Shown piece by piece: positions 29,028-37,668 of a DNA stretch of 64,000 bases. The notes beneath the pieces were generated by a model that saw only the letters and a program-made list of their open reading frames with translations, was not told where the DNA came from and searched no databases. Both the position numbers and the translations under genes were made by a program. Each line of letters begins with the position of its first letter. Within the stretch, counting starts at the first letter, position 1. The stretch is from NCBI RefSeq assembly GCF_011742165.1, contig NZ_JAAQTO010000050.1, positions 53,543-117,542 of the forward strand, read 5' to 3'. This stretch comes from Billgrantia bachuensis (GTDB taxonomy: Bacteria > Pseudomonadota > Gammaproteobacteria > Pseudomonadales > Halomonadaceae).

Positions 29028-30770
29028 ATGTCCCGCCCACGTCACCGTTCCCGCTACCGGCCGCCCCTGCCCGGCAGCGCCCTGCTGGCCGCCTGGCGTC
29101 AGGGCTATGGCCTGGCCGAGCTCAAGCGCGACCTGCTCGCCGGCCTGACCCTCGGCATCGTCGCGGTGCCGCTCTCCATGGCGCTGGCCATCGCCACCGG
29201 TGTGCCGCCTCAGCACGGGCTGTATACCGCCATCGTGGCCGGAGTCGTCATCGCGCTGACCGGCGGCTCGCGTTTCAATATCTCAGGTCCCACCGCTGCC
29301 TTCGTGGTGATCCTGTTCCCCATCGTCGCCAGCCATGGCCTCGGCGGGCTCTTGATTGCCACGCTGATGGCAGGGCTGATTCTGGTGGCGCTGGGGCTGG
29401 CGCGGCTGGGCAACCTGATCCAGTTCGTGCCCTACCCGGTAGTGCTCGGCTTCACGGCGGGCATCGCCGTGGTGATCGCCCTGCTGCAGTTGCCCGACTT
29501 TCTCGGCCTCGAGGGCGTCGCGCTCGGCGACAGCACGCTGCACAACCTGGCGGAGATCGTGCGTGCCGCGCCCACGCTGGCCCCGGCCGAGCTGGGTATC
29601 GGACTGCTCACGCTGGCCGCACTGATCCTGTGGCCGCGCTTGAAGCTACCGGTGCCGGCGCCGCTGGTCGGCCTGACGGTGGGCACGCTGGCGGCACTCG
29701 CTGTCGCCCCACTGGGTGTGGAGATCGAGACCATCGCCTCGCGCTTCAGTTGGGTATACCAGGGCCAGACCGGCAGCGGCATTCCGCCCTTCGCTCCCGA
29801 GCCATTGTTGCCCTGGCGCCTGCCCGGAGCCGACGGTACAACGCTCAAGGTGGATTTCGCCTTGATCCGCGAGCTGCTCGGCCCGGCACTGGCCATCGCC
29901 ATGCTGGCGGCCATCGAGTCGCTGCTCTGTGCGGTGGTGGCCGATGGACTGACCCGCACCCGCCACGACCCCAACGCCGAGTTGATCGGCCAGGGTCTAG
30001 GCAATATCGCAGCGCCCTTCTTCGGTGGCATCACCGCTACTGCGGCACTGGCGCGTACCGCCACGAATATACGCAGCGGGGCGTTTTCACCACTAGCCGC
30101 CGTGGCCCATGCGCTGGTGGTGCTGCTGGCCGTAGTGGCGCTTTCCGGCCTGCTCGCCCTGGTGCCGATGGCGGCACTGGCGGCGCTGCTGTTCGTCATC
30201 GCCTGGAACATGAGCGAGGCGCGCCACTTCGTCCATATCCTGAAGAGCGCGCCGGGCAGCGACGTGGCGATACTGGTGATCTGCTTCCTGCTCACGGTGG
30301 TGTTCGACATGGTGCTGGCGGTGGCGGTGGGCATCGGCCTGGCGGCGGCACTGTTCATCCGCCGCATGGCCGACCTGACCCACGCCCGTCGCCTCGAACC
30401 CGGTAGCGATGACAGCCTCGACCTGCCCCGCCAAGTGGCGCTCTACGACGTCAACGGGCCGCTGTTCTTCGGCGCCGCCGAGAAGGCCGTGTCGTCGCTG
30501 CGGGTGGTGGACCCCGAGGTGCGCGTGGTGATGCTCGACATGCGCGACGTGCCGAGCCTGGATGCCACGGCGATCGTCGCCCTGCAGTCGCTGGTCGAGG
30601 AACTACGCTCGCGCCAGGTAGGGCTGATCTTCATCGGCATACCGGCTCGCATGGTGCTCAAGCTCAAGCGCGCCGGCGTCAGGCGTCAGGCGTGCCAGTT
30701 GGCCGTCGTTCGTAAGCCGGCCCGAGCCAGGCAGTTGGCCGAGCGCTGGCTGGCCGTGCCGGCCGCCTGA
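29028..30770 (+). CDS. SulP-family anion transporter with STAS domain
   Basis: 580 residues. The membrane domain (about 30-440, some twelve to fourteen segments) contains GLTLGIVAVPLSMALAIATG and TGGSRFNISGPTAAFV, hallmarks of SulP carriers. A C-terminal STAS domain (about 465-560) includes VVMLDMRDVPSLDATAI. Family members carry sulfate, bicarbonate, dicarboxylates or other anions, so substrate is undecided. No carbonic anhydrase lies alongside to suggest bicarbonate. It is monocistronic and convergent with the YjbQ gene, 8 nt apart. Confidence 0.88.
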   Translation: MSRPRHRSRYRPPLPGSALLAAWRQGYGLAELKRDLLAGLTLGIVAVPLSMALAIATGVPPQHGLYTAIVAGVVIALTGGSRFNISGPTAAFVVILFPIVASHGLGGLLIATLMAGLILVALGLARLGNLIQFVPYPVVLGFTAGIAVVIALLQLPDFLGLEGVALGDSTLHNLAEIVRAAPTLAPAELGIGLLTLAALILWPRLKLPVPAPLVGLTVGTLAALAVAPLGVEIETIASRFSWVYQGQTGSGIPPFAPEPLLPWRLPGADGTTLKVDFALIRELLGPALAIAMLAAIESLLCAVVADGLTRTRHDPNAELIGQGLGNIAAPFFGGITATAALARTATNIRSGAFSPLAAVAHALVVLLAVVALSGLLALVPMAALAALLFVIAWNMSEARHFVHILKSAPGSDVAILVICFLLTVVFDMVLAVAVGIGLAAALFIRRMADLTHARRLEPGSDDSLDLPRQVALYDVNGPLFFGAAEKAVSSLRVVDPEVRVVMLDMRDVPSLDATAIVALQSLVEELRSRQVGLIFIGIPARMVLKLKRAGVRRQACQLAVVRKPARARQLAERWLAVPAA

Positions 30771-30778
30771 ACTGCGGT

Positions 30779-31198
30779 CTATTCTCCCTGCAGCGTGGCG
30801 ATCAGCCGCCGCGCCCCGCCCTGATCGCGGTGTTCGCCTAGCCAGATGCCCTGCCAGGTACCCAGTGCCAGCTTGCCGTCGCGCACCGCCAGGGTGAGCT
30901 GGGTGCCGAGCAGGCTGGCACAGACGTGGGCCGGCATGTCGTCGGGCCCTTCCAGTGTGTGACGGAAATAGGGCAGGTCGCCCGGGATGCGCTCGCGCAG
31001 GAAGGCGTCGAGGTCGTGGCGCACGTCCGGGTCGGCGTTCTCGTTGAGGGTCAGCGAGGCCGAGGTGTGCAGCAGCTGCAGGTGCAGCAGCCCCACCCTC
31101 ACCTCACGCAACTCCGCCAGCGCCGAGGTCACCTCACCGGTGATCAGGTGAAAACCGCGCGAGCGCGGTGCCAGTCGAAGCTCCTGTTGTTGCCACAT
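30779..31198 (-). CDS. YjbQ/UPF0047 family protein
   Basis: 139 residues, the full family length. Conserved LLHTSASLTLNENADPDVRHDLDAFL and GTWQGIWLGEHRD contain the metal-binding His and the Asn/Glu/Asp cluster. Family members are trimers annotated as secondary thiamine-phosphate synthases because of weak activity and rescue of a thiE mutant; the real role is unclear. Single gene with its own upstream region. Confidence 0.88.
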   Translation of the reverse strand: MWQQQELRLAPRSRGFHLITGEVTSALAELREVRVGLLHLQLLHTSASLTLNENADPDVRHDLDAFLRERIPGDLPYFRHTLEGPDDMPAHVCASLLGTQLTLAVRDGKLALGTWQGIWLGEHRDQGGARRLIATLQGE

Positions 31199-31293
31199 GC
31201 GCGACCTCTCGCAACGGGTTGGTATCCTCCTTCATGCTAACGCGCTGAAATGCCATGGCAAGTGCATCGCCTGCCCTGCGGTACGACTTGCTT

Positions 31294-32067
31294 TCAGTTT
31301 CGGCCGGCCATGACGCCGCCGTCCACATCCCAGATCGCGCCGGTGACCCAGCTCGCCTTGTCGGACAGCAGAAAGGAGACCACCTCGGCAACGTCCTGAG
31401 GGGTGCCGATACGACCGATCGGGTGGAAGTCATTGAAGCCTTGCAGGGCGCTGTGTACCTCGTCCCTGGGGATGAATCCCTCGTAGATCGGCGTCTCCAC
31501 TACCGCCGGCGACACCGCATTGACACGGATCTGCTGCGAAGCCAACTCCATCGCCAGATGCTGGGTCAGCGAATGCAGGCCGGCCTTGGCCATGGAGTAA
31601 GCCGATGACGGTGTCGCCGCAATCGACTGCTTGGCCCACATGGAACCGATGTTGACGATCGCGCCGGAACGCTGCCTGGCGATCAGGTTGGCGGCGACCC
31701 TCTGGGTGATGAAGAAGAACGCCTTGTTTAGCTGCATGTACTGGTCGTAGTCCGCCGCCTCATGCTCCAGGAACGGCTTGGGGAGAAAGAGGCCGGCGGC
31801 ATTGACCAGCAGGTCGATGTCGGGATAGCGCTCGTCGAGAGTCGCGAGCAGTGTCTCCAGTCCCTCGTCGCTAGCCAGATCCACCGTCAGCGCCTCGACA
31901 TGGCCCAGGACGGACAGCGCTTCGCGCGCCGCTTCGGCCTTGTCGGGGCGCTGGCCCAGAATGACCGCGCTGCCGCCCTCGGCGAGGACCCTCCGGGCCG
32001 TCTCCAGCCCCATCCCGCTGGTACCGCCGACGACCAGCAGCTTCTTGCCCTGAAATTGATGACTCAT
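31294..32067 (-). CDS. short-chain dehydrogenase/reductase
   Basis: 257 residues of the classical SDR family. Cofactor motif GGTSGMG (14-20), NAAG-like NAAGL at 89-93, and catalytic S142, Y157 and K161 in YSMAK are all present. It should be an NAD(P)-dependent alcohol or keto-group oxidoreductase in the cytoplasm. It is divergent from a LysR regulator 180 nt away, which probably controls it. Substrate unknown. Confidence 0.87.
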   Translation of the reverse strand: MSHQFQGKKLLVVGGTSGMGLETARRVLAEGGSAVILGQRPDKAEAAREALSVLGHVEALTVDLASDEGLETLLATLDERYPDIDLLVNAAGLFLPKPFLEHEAADYDQYMQLNKAFFFITQRVAANLIARQRSGAIVNIGSMWAKQSIAATPSSAYSMAKAGLHSLTQHLAMELASQQIRVNAVSPAVVETPIYEGFIPRDEVHSALQGFNDFHPIGRIGTPQDVAEVVSFLLSDKASWVTGAIWDVDGGVMAGRN

Positions 32068-32247
32068 TGGTGAAACCTCTCATTACTAGAAGAAAATCTA
32101 TTGGCATGGGTTGCGCCGGGAAAACCCGCCGCAGGCCGCGGAGCCGACCACCACGAAGCTGCAGTCTGCAAAGGGAATTCTTCGCCGATTTCCTTTCGCC
32201 GACAAACCAGATAATGTGTCCAGACTTAAAAGAAAAACTTTACTGAT

Positions 32248-33159
32248 ATGAAAACACCCGTACATCTCAATGCCCTGCGCGCCTTCGAGGCCAGCGCCCG
32301 CCATCAGAGCTTTTCCGCAGCGGCCGCCGAACTGAACGTCACTCCTGCCGCGGTCGGTCAGCTTGTGCGCACCCTGGAGGAGTGGCTGGGCACGTCGTTA
32401 TTCCACCGTGCGAGCAGTGGAAAGGTTCGGCTCATCCCTACCGAGGCAACCGAACGCGCCCTGCCCGACATTCGGGCGGGTTTCGACCGGCTGACACAGG
32501 GGCTCGAGCGGCTCAAGGAGGGGGCAGCCAGCAATGTGCTCACCATGACGGTCAGCCCGGCCTTCGCCGCCAAGTGGTTGCTGCCTCGAATCGACCGTTT
32601 TCAGATCGCCTGCCCCGATATGGACGTTCGCCTGGATACTCAGCACAAACCGGTGGATTTTGCCGCACAGCGTGTCGATGCAGGCATACGCTACGGACAC
32701 GGCCACTGGCCGGGTTTGGTGGCAGAGAAGCTGTTGGAAGAAGAGGTCTATCCGGTTTGTTCGCCGGGCTTGCTACGCGAGCATGGCCGTCTGCTCCAAC
32801 CCACCGACCTGGTACGCGAGATTCTGATCCACGATCTATCGATGGACGGTCATACGGGCTTTCCTTCCTGGAATGCCTGGTTGCAGAAGGCGGGCGTGAC
32901 AGCTGTCGGAACCGGGCGCGGCATGCAGATCAACAACTCTGCGGCCGTCTTGCAGGCAGCGATCGATGGGCACGGCGTGGCGCTGGCACGCAGCGTCATG
33001 GCACGTGACGACCTGGCGGCGGGTCGACTGGTGCGGCTATTCCCGCAGATTGCGTACGCTTCGCCTCTGGCCTATTACCTGGTCTATCGACCGGAGTGCG
33101 TCAATCTGCCAAGGCTCCGGGCCTTCCGCGAGTGGTTGTTTGCAGAAGTAGTGAACTGA
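32248..33159 (+). CDS. LysR-family regulator (GcvA-like)
   Basis: 303 residues. The N-terminal helix-turn-helix (LNALRAFEASARHQSFSAAA, then ELNVTPAAVGQLVRTLEEWLG) is of the GcvA subtype. An effector-binding domain (about 90-300) contains TMTVSPAFAAKWLLPRIDRF. LysR proteins usually control the divergent gene, here the SDR. The effector is unknown. Confidence 0.87.
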   Translation: MKTPVHLNALRAFEASARHQSFSAAAAELNVTPAAVGQLVRTLEEWLGTSLFHRASSGKVRLIPTEATERALPDIRAGFDRLTQGLERLKEGAASNVLTMTVSPAFAAKWLLPRIDRFQIACPDMDVRLDTQHKPVDFAAQRVDAGIRYGHGHWPGLVAEKLLEEEVYPVCSPGLLREHGRLLQPTDLVREILIHDLSMDGHTGFPSWNAWLQKAGVTAVGTGRGMQINNSAAVLQAAIDGHGVALARSVMARDDLAAGRLVRLFPQIAYASPLAYYLVYRPECVNLPRLRAFREWLFAEVVN

Positions 33160-33189
33160 TACGGAAGTGTCATCGTTCTCCCCAAGGGT

Positions 33190-33801
33190 TCACTCCTTGC
33201 GTTCGAACAGGGCCAGGTGCGTCGGCTGACCGAGATCGGTGTGCCACTCGCCGAGGCCCGAGAGCGAGGCACGGTAGCCGTTGCGAGAGGCGACTCCCCG
33301 AGCCCAGTCGCAAAAGCGGTCCCGCGTCCATTCGAAGCGGTGGTCGGGGTCGCGAAACTCGCCGGGAGCGAGCCCGAAGAGTGAATTGTAGTCGTGATTG
33401 GGAGTCGTCAGCACGAGCAGGCCGGGGCGCAGCGCCCCGAAGACGGCCCGCTCCACCCGGGAGAGGTTGCCTGGAGGTACGTGCTCGATGGTCTCTATCA
33501 TCGCGGCGGCATCGAAGCCGACCAGCGCAGCGTGGGGTTCGACGTAGGAGCCACAGATCAGGGTGAGCCGCTGACGGCACGCTGCAGGCAGCCGCTCCAG
33601 GCGCATCTTGGCCTGCGCCAGCAATTCTCCCGACAGCTCCAGTCCCGCCACCTGCTCGAACTGAGGTTCGCGCAGCAGGTACTGCAGCAGCCCCCCGGAG
33701 CCACAGCCGAGATCGAGCACCCGGCGCGCACCGCTCCCTTTCAGCAGGGACGTGACTCGCAGCCATCGCTGTTGGTGGAGGTCGTCATCTTCCAGCTCCA
33801 T
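33190..33801 (-). CDS. stand-alone Hen1-type RNA 3'-terminal ribose methyltransferase domain
   Basis: 203 residues. SAM-binding motif VLDLGCGSGGLLQYLL is at 28-43. The metal motif E103-x2-E106-H107 (IETIEHVPP) plus H154 (DPDHRFEWTR), 47 residues further on, is the Mn-binding signature of Hen1 methyltransferases, which 2'-O-methylate RNA 3' ends. TPNHDYN and the FEWTRDRF segment also fit. Bacterial Hen1 normally has an N-terminal ligase-like half and a Pnkp partner for RNA repair; both are absent here. A damaged second copy lies at 37669-38017. The RNA target is unknown. Confidence 0.75.
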   Translation of the reverse strand: MELEDDDLHQQRWLRVTSLLKGSGARRVLDLGCGSGGLLQYLLREPQFEQVAGLELSGELLAQAKMRLERLPAACRQRLTLICGSYVEPHAALVGFDAAAMIETIEHVPPGNLSRVERAVFGALRPGLLVLTTPNHDYNSLFGLAPGEFRDPDHRFEWTRDRFCDWARGVASRNGYRASLSGLGEWHTDLGQPTHLALFERKE

Positions 33802-33922
33802 ATCACCACTCTCCCGTTACGAGAGAGATGATGATGAAGCAAAGCGGTGTCGTCTTGTAGTCGAGGTAGCGCTTCAGGAGGTGTGGCCACCGTCAGGTAA
33901 AGCCCTGCATGGGCACAAGGGA

Positions 33923-33947
33923 GCCGCGCGGCTTGTCGCCGCGCGGC
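33923..33947 (-). terminator. hairpin after the cupin gene
   Basis: GCCGCGCGGC-TTGTC-GCCGCGCGGC, a 10-bp stem, lies 7 nt past the cupin stop. Confidence 0.6.
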
Positions 33948-33953
33948 CCGGGT

Positions 33954-34436
33954 TCACTGGCGCGGATCGTCGTTGGGATCAATGTACTCGATGCCCCATG
34001 GTCCGGTGCCGTGCAATTGGATGACAGTCTCCCCTTCGGCGTAGCCGAACATGGCGTCGCCCGGCGACATGATGGCGTAACCACCCACCGGTAGGGCCTG
34101 GGTCGCCTCGCGATCGAAGTCCTCGCCGTGAGCGAAATGCAGGGTGCCCTCGAGTACCGTCACCCGCTCGTAGGCGGGATGCACGTGAGGCTTGATCTCG
34201 TAGCCGTCCTCCATCCGTAGGCGGAAGGTGAAAGGCGCTTCAGCCGAGAGATCCCCCTCGATGACGGCGATCTCGGCGCCTTCGCCCATAGAACCGACCG
34301 GCCCCCAACTGAGTTCGTCGGGAGTACCCAGCAGGTGCCCGTTGCCATGATAGGTTTCTGCCCAGAGTCCGCCGGATGCGACGGCCAGTGCCAGGGCAAG
34401 GAGGGTAGCGTTCAGGGTGGCTGGTTGGAGTTTCAT
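33954..34436 (-). CDS. periplasmic cupin protein
   Basis: 160 residues with a signal peptide cleaved near GGLWA-ETY. A single cupin domain follows, with the metal ligands HVH (HPAYERVTVLEG) and a later QLHGTGP. Exported cupins of this sort may bind metal or act as small oxygenases or isomerases; the reaction cannot be named. It lies 48 nt after the ArsM-like methyltransferase gene and is probably transcribed with it from the ECF-type promoter at 35331-35357, which would make it part of the ECF regulon. Confidence 0.78.
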   Translation of the reverse strand: MKLQPATLNATLLALALAVASGGLWAETYHGNGHLLGTPDELSWGPVGSMGEGAEIAVIEGDLSAEAPFTFRLRMEDGYEIKPHVHPAYERVTVLEGTLHFAHGEDFDREATQALPVGGYAIMSPGDAMFGYAEGETVIQLHGTGPWGIEYIDPNDDPRQ

Positions 34437-34484
34437 GCTAACTCTTCCTTCGTTGAGATTGTGGTAAAGCTGACCATGCAGCGC

Positions 34485-35276
34485 TCAGCGCTTGACGGCG
34501 AGTAGCGAGATACTCTTTACCCCGTAGGTGGCGCTGGCGCCCTGGGCCGAGTCGGTCAGGAAGCGGTATTCAGGGTGTTCGCGCCAGGTCTCGATGACGA
34601 GTCCGGCCGACTCGATGGCTGCACGATAGTCGTCCTGCTGCAACGCACCGCCGATGCAGGCGGCCCACAGGGTGGCGTTGCAGGAAACGCTCTCCGGCAG
34701 TGGCTTCTCGGTGACGATATCGGCCAGCGCCAGGCGCCCACCGGGCCGCAGCACTCGCGCCGCCTCGGCGAAGACCTTCGGCTTGTCGGCCGAGAGGTTG
34801 ATCACGCCATTGCTGATCACCACGTCGACACTGCCATTGGCGAACGGCGGCGCTTCGATGTAACCAGCATGGAAAGTGACTTGGCCGAAAACCGCCTCAC
34901 GTGCCAGCCGCTCGGCCTTCTCACGCTGGGCCGCGGTCATGTCGAGCCCCAGCACCTGGCCGCCGGACCCCGTCGCCAGGGCTGCCAGCAGGCTATCCAT
35001 GCCGGAACCGCTGCCCAGGTCGAGCACCGTCTCGCCAGGCCGGATGGCGGCCAGATCGAGAAAATGACCGACGCCGGCGAAGGAGTCGATGGCGGCGGCC
35101 GGTATGCGATCCAGGGCGCGGGGGTCGTAGCCCAGCCGCTCGGCCAGGGCGCGGCCCATCTCGAAGTGGAACTCAGCGTGTGGCGCTTCGGCCACCTCGT
35201 GATACATCGACTTGACGCGTGCTTCGAGCTCCTGCTTGTCCACCCCAGCGGTGGCAGGCTTTGCCGTGATTGTCAT
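34485..35276 (-). CDS. ArsM-like SAM-dependent methyltransferase
   Basis: 263 residues. SAM motif TVLDLGSGSGMDSLLAA is near 83-99 and ISNGVINLSADK near 155-166. The later Cys in LWAACIGGAL corresponds to one of the thiol ligands of arsenite methyltransferases, with another Cys at SVSCNAT. The N-terminal cysteine region of classical ArsM is missing, so arsenite as substrate is uncertain. It is about 40% like the methyltransferase half of the gene at 36423 by eye, including the shared YCO-like FHF..G...A.RLGY lead. The promoter at 35331-35357 is of ECF type. Confidence 0.78.
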   Translation of the reverse strand: MTITAKPATAGVDKQELEARVKSMYHEVAEAPHAEFHFEMGRALAERLGYDPRALDRIPAAAIDSFAGVGHFLDLAAIRPGETVLDLGSGSGMDSLLAALATGSGGQVLGLDMTAAQREKAERLAREAVFGQVTFHAGYIEAPPFANGSVDVVISNGVINLSADKPKVFAEAARVLRPGGRLALADIVTEKPLPESVSCNATLWAACIGGALQQDDYRAAIESAGLVIETWREHPEYRFLTDSAQGASATYGVKSISLLAVKR

Positions 35277-35330
35277 TGTCTCTCTCCTCTTGGCTGCTCA
35301 CGACGACACCGAACGGTGCCGTGTGCGCCA

Positions 35331-35357
35331 GGACGCGACTCTCTGCAAAAGGGTTCC
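35331..35357 (-). promoter_or_regulatory. ECF-type promoter for the methyltransferase-cupin operon
   Basis: Read on the minus strand: GGAACC (35357-35352), 16 nt, CGTCC (35335-35331), about 55 nt before the methyltransferase ATG. The -35 is back to back with that of the sigma-factor promoter in the inverted repeat GGTTCCC-GAC-GGGAACC. Confidence 0.72.
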
Positions 35358-35362
35358 CGACG

Positions 35363-35388
35363 GGAACCGAAAGCGTCGATGCTGCGTC
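35363..35388 (+). promoter_or_regulatory. ECF-type autoregulatory promoter of the sigma factor gene
   Basis: GGAACC (35363-35368), 16 nt, CGTCC from 35385 has the same geometry as the divergent promoter. It lies about 60 nt before the sigma-factor start, as expected for autoregulation. Confidence 0.72.
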
Positions 35389-35450
35389 CCTGCCATACCC
35401 AGCCACTTGCCCAGCGAAAGCGAGCGGACCATGCTCGAAGAGGTGTTGCC

Positions 35451-36149
35451 ATGTCGTTGGCAGGTTCACTAGATCATCCACGGCCGCAGCCACACGTCCA
35501 TTACCGGGACGCCACGGGGGCCAACATGCGTTTCGACGAAGCCGCCAGCCGGCGGGAGTGGTTCGAGCAGCGCCTGGCACCGCTGATGGACCGTCTCTAT
35601 GGCACGGCGCTACGGCTCACCCGCAACCCCGCCGACGCCGAAGACATCGTGGCCGAGGCAGTGACCAAGGCCTGGACGCAGCTCGACCGGCTACGTGATG
35701 CCCAATGCTTCGAAGGCTGGCTGTTTCATATCCTCACCAACACTTTCGTCAGCGAGTGGCGCCGGCGGCGCTGCCGCCCACAGCCGGGCGGAGATGACGC
35801 CACCGAGCCCAGCGAGCTCGACAGCGCCAGCTTCACGCTGTTCCAGCAGCTGCACCAGCCTTTCCTGTTGTGGTGGGGCAGCCTGGAGGACCAGTTCTTC
35901 AATGGCCTGCTGCAGGAGGATCTGGAGCGGGCTCTGGATGCCCTTCCCGATGCCTACCGAGTGACGATTGTGCTGGTCGAGGTGCAGGGTTATACGTATG
36001 AAGAAGTCGCGAGACTGCTCGGCGTTCCGCTGGGCACCGTGCGCTCGCGATTGAACCGGGCGCGCTGCCGATTGCAGAAGGCGCTCTGGGAGCATGCCAG
36101 GGAGGCAGGCATGGTATACCACGAGGGAGACGGAGGAACGCAAAGATGA
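35451..36149 (+). CDS. ECF RNA polymerase sigma factor
   Basis: 232 residues from ATG 35451 (AGAGGTG upstream), or 207 from an inner ATG at 35526. Sigma region 2 includes LYGTALRLTRNPADAEDIVAEAVTKAW and FEGWLFHILTNTFVSEWRRRR. Region 4 includes ALDALPDAYRVTIVLVE, YTYEEVARLLGVPLGTVRSRL. The linker between them is rather long (about 50 residues). Its stop overlaps the anti-sigma start (ATGA). It probably reads its own promoter and that of the divergent methyltransferase-cupin operon. The inducing signal is not known. Confidence 0.9.
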   Translation: MSLAGSLDHPRPQPHVHYRDATGANMRFDEAASRREWFEQRLAPLMDRLYGTALRLTRNPADAEDIVAEAVTKAWTQLDRLRDAQCFEGWLFHILTNTFVSEWRRRRCRPQPGGDDATEPSELDSASFTLFQQLHQPFLLWWGSLEDQFFNGLLQEDLERALDALPDAYRVTIVLVEVQGYTYEEVARLLGVPLGTVRSRLNRARCRLQKALWEHAREAGMVYHEGDGGTQR

Positions 36150-36403
36150 GCCCGAGAGCATTGAGCTGCGAGGAGGTCATCGAGCGGCTCTTCGACTACC
36201 TCGACCGGGAGCTCGACCCGCAGCAAGCCGCCGACATCGAATGGCACCTGCAGCGGTGCCACGACTGCTTTACGCGCGCCGAGTTCGAGCGACGATTACG
36301 GGACAGGGTGGCGGCCACCGGCACGGTGAAGGCTCCGCCCCGACTCCAGCAGCGCATTCGAACCCTGCTCGACCGCTTCGACGAGTCAGGTACCCGCCAA
36401 TGA
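36146..36403 (+). CDS. zinc-finger anti-sigma factor (ZAS type)
   Basis: 85 residues, soluble, with H34-x3-C38-x2-C41 and an upstream Cys8, the ZAS/zf-HC2 zinc site. Such small cytoplasmic anti-sigma factors hold their ECF partner and release it when the zinc thiols are oxidised or bind another metal. The 4-nt overlap with the sigma gene supports pairing. With no membrane segment, the signal is sensed inside the cell. Confidence 0.85.
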   Translation: MSPRALSCEEVIERLFDYLDRELDPQQAADIEWHLQRCHDCFTRAEFERRLRDRVAATGTVKAPPRLQQRIRTLLDRFDESGTRQ

Positions 36404-36422
36404 CCCGAGAGGAGAGCGCCTC

Positions 36423-37640
36423 ATGGTAGCCATTCTCGGTTACTCCCGCCCGCAGATCCTTGCAGCGGTTCAGCAGATGTACACTGTCGTGGCGAACGCC
36501 CCCGCCTCACTTTTTCACTTCCCCGTCGGCGCCGAGGCCAGCCGCCGCCTGGGCTATCCCCCCGAGCAGCTCGCGCAGCTGCCGGCCGAGGTGCGCGATG
36601 CCTTCGCCGGCGTCGGCTATCCCTTTCGCGCCGGAGCCATCCGCCGCGGCGACCGGGTCCTCGACATCGGCGCCGGGGCCGGCAACGACGCCCTGATCGC
36701 GTGCCAGTTGGTCGGCCCCCAAGGACAGGTCATCGCTCTCGACCTGACTGCGGCCATGACGCGTCGGCTCCGGCAGGCCAGCCAACGCCACGCCATCGAT
36801 CGGCTCGGCGTGGTACAGGGCTCCGCCGAGCAACTGCCGCTGCCCGATGCCAGCATCGACTGCATCAGCAGCAACGGCGCCCTCAACCTGGTACCGGACA
36901 AGCGCCGCGCCGTGGCCGAGATGTTCCGTGTGCTCAAGCCCCACGGGCGCGTGCAGCTGGCCGATGTGGTAATCCACCGCCCGGTGTCGGTGGATTGTCA
37001 CGAGGACCCACGCCTGTGGGTCGAGTGCGTGGTAGGGGCCACGGTGAAGGAGGAGCTGATCGCGCTATTCGAGGAGGCCGGTTTCGAGGAGATCAGCGTG
37101 TTAGGCAGCCACGACTATTTCGCCCTGAGCCCCAGCGCCCAGACCCGCGAGGTCGCCGCCGGCTTCGGCGCGCATTCGGTCGAGATCGGCATGCGTCGCG
37201 GCGGCACCGCCCCCAACTGGTTGCAGCGCTGGTGCCGACGCCTCGATCCACGGCGCTGGCTGCGGCTGTGGTATCGCCGCGGCCTGCTCGGCATGCTGGC
37301 CTTCCTGCTGGCCCTGCTGAGCTGCTATGGCACCCTGGCAATGGTTGCGCTGTTGCCTCTGCTGGGCGTTCACCTGGTGCTGGACGAGGGGCTCTGGGCC
37401 GGCGCCATCACTGGCTTCGTGCTGGTCACCCTGGTGGCCGTGGCCAGCGGCATACGACGATATCGTGCCTATTTGCCCACCCTGCTGGCAGCGGGAGGCA
37501 GCGCACTGGTGCTGTATGCCCTGTTCATCGACTACCAGGTACTGGTGGAGTTAACCGGTTTCCTGCTGCTGCTGGCGGGTGCAGCCTGGGATTTCGTGCT
37601 GCGCCGTCGACATGAGGCGAGCCTCCTAGGCCTAGCATGA
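36423..37640 (+). CDS. ArsM-like methyltransferase fused to a MerC-like membrane domain
   Basis: 405 residues. The N-terminal half (about 1-255) is a SAM methyltransferase (RVLDIGAGAGNDALIA; ISSNGALNLVPDKRRAV; Cys in LWVECVVGA) related to the one at 34485. After a basic linker (RRLDPRRWLRLWYRR), four hydrophobic segments fill about 285-395, resembling MerC mercury-transport proteins, though only one Cys (LLSCYGTLAM) sits in a membrane helix. It starts 19 nt after the anti-sigma gene. Methylation of a toxic metal(loid) or other thiophile at the membrane is an inference. Confidence 0.75.
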   Translation: MVAILGYSRPQILAAVQQMYTVVANAPASLFHFPVGAEASRRLGYPPEQLAQLPAEVRDAFAGVGYPFRAGAIRRGDRVLDIGAGAGNDALIACQLVGPQGQVIALDLTAAMTRRLRQASQRHAIDRLGVVQGSAEQLPLPDASIDCISSNGALNLVPDKRRAVAEMFRVLKPHGRVQLADVVIHRPVSVDCHEDPRLWVECVVGATVKEELIALFEEAGFEEISVLGSHDYFALSPSAQTREVAAGFGAHSVEIGMRRGGTAPNWLQRWCRRLDPRRWLRLWYRRGLLGMLAFLLALLSCYGTLAMVALLPLLGVHLVLDEGLWAGAITGFVLVTLVAVASGIRRYRAYLPTLLAAGGSALVLYALFIDYQVLVELTGFLLLLAGAAWDFVLRRRHEASLLGLA

Positions 37641-37668
37641 GCGGCCATGGCGTTCGCCTCGGCATGGC

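Noticed and set aside
34485..35276. Naming the methyltransferase arsM outright
   Set aside because: The N-terminal cysteines of true arsenite methyltransferases are missing and no arsenic resistance genes (arsR, arsB, arsC) are nearby.
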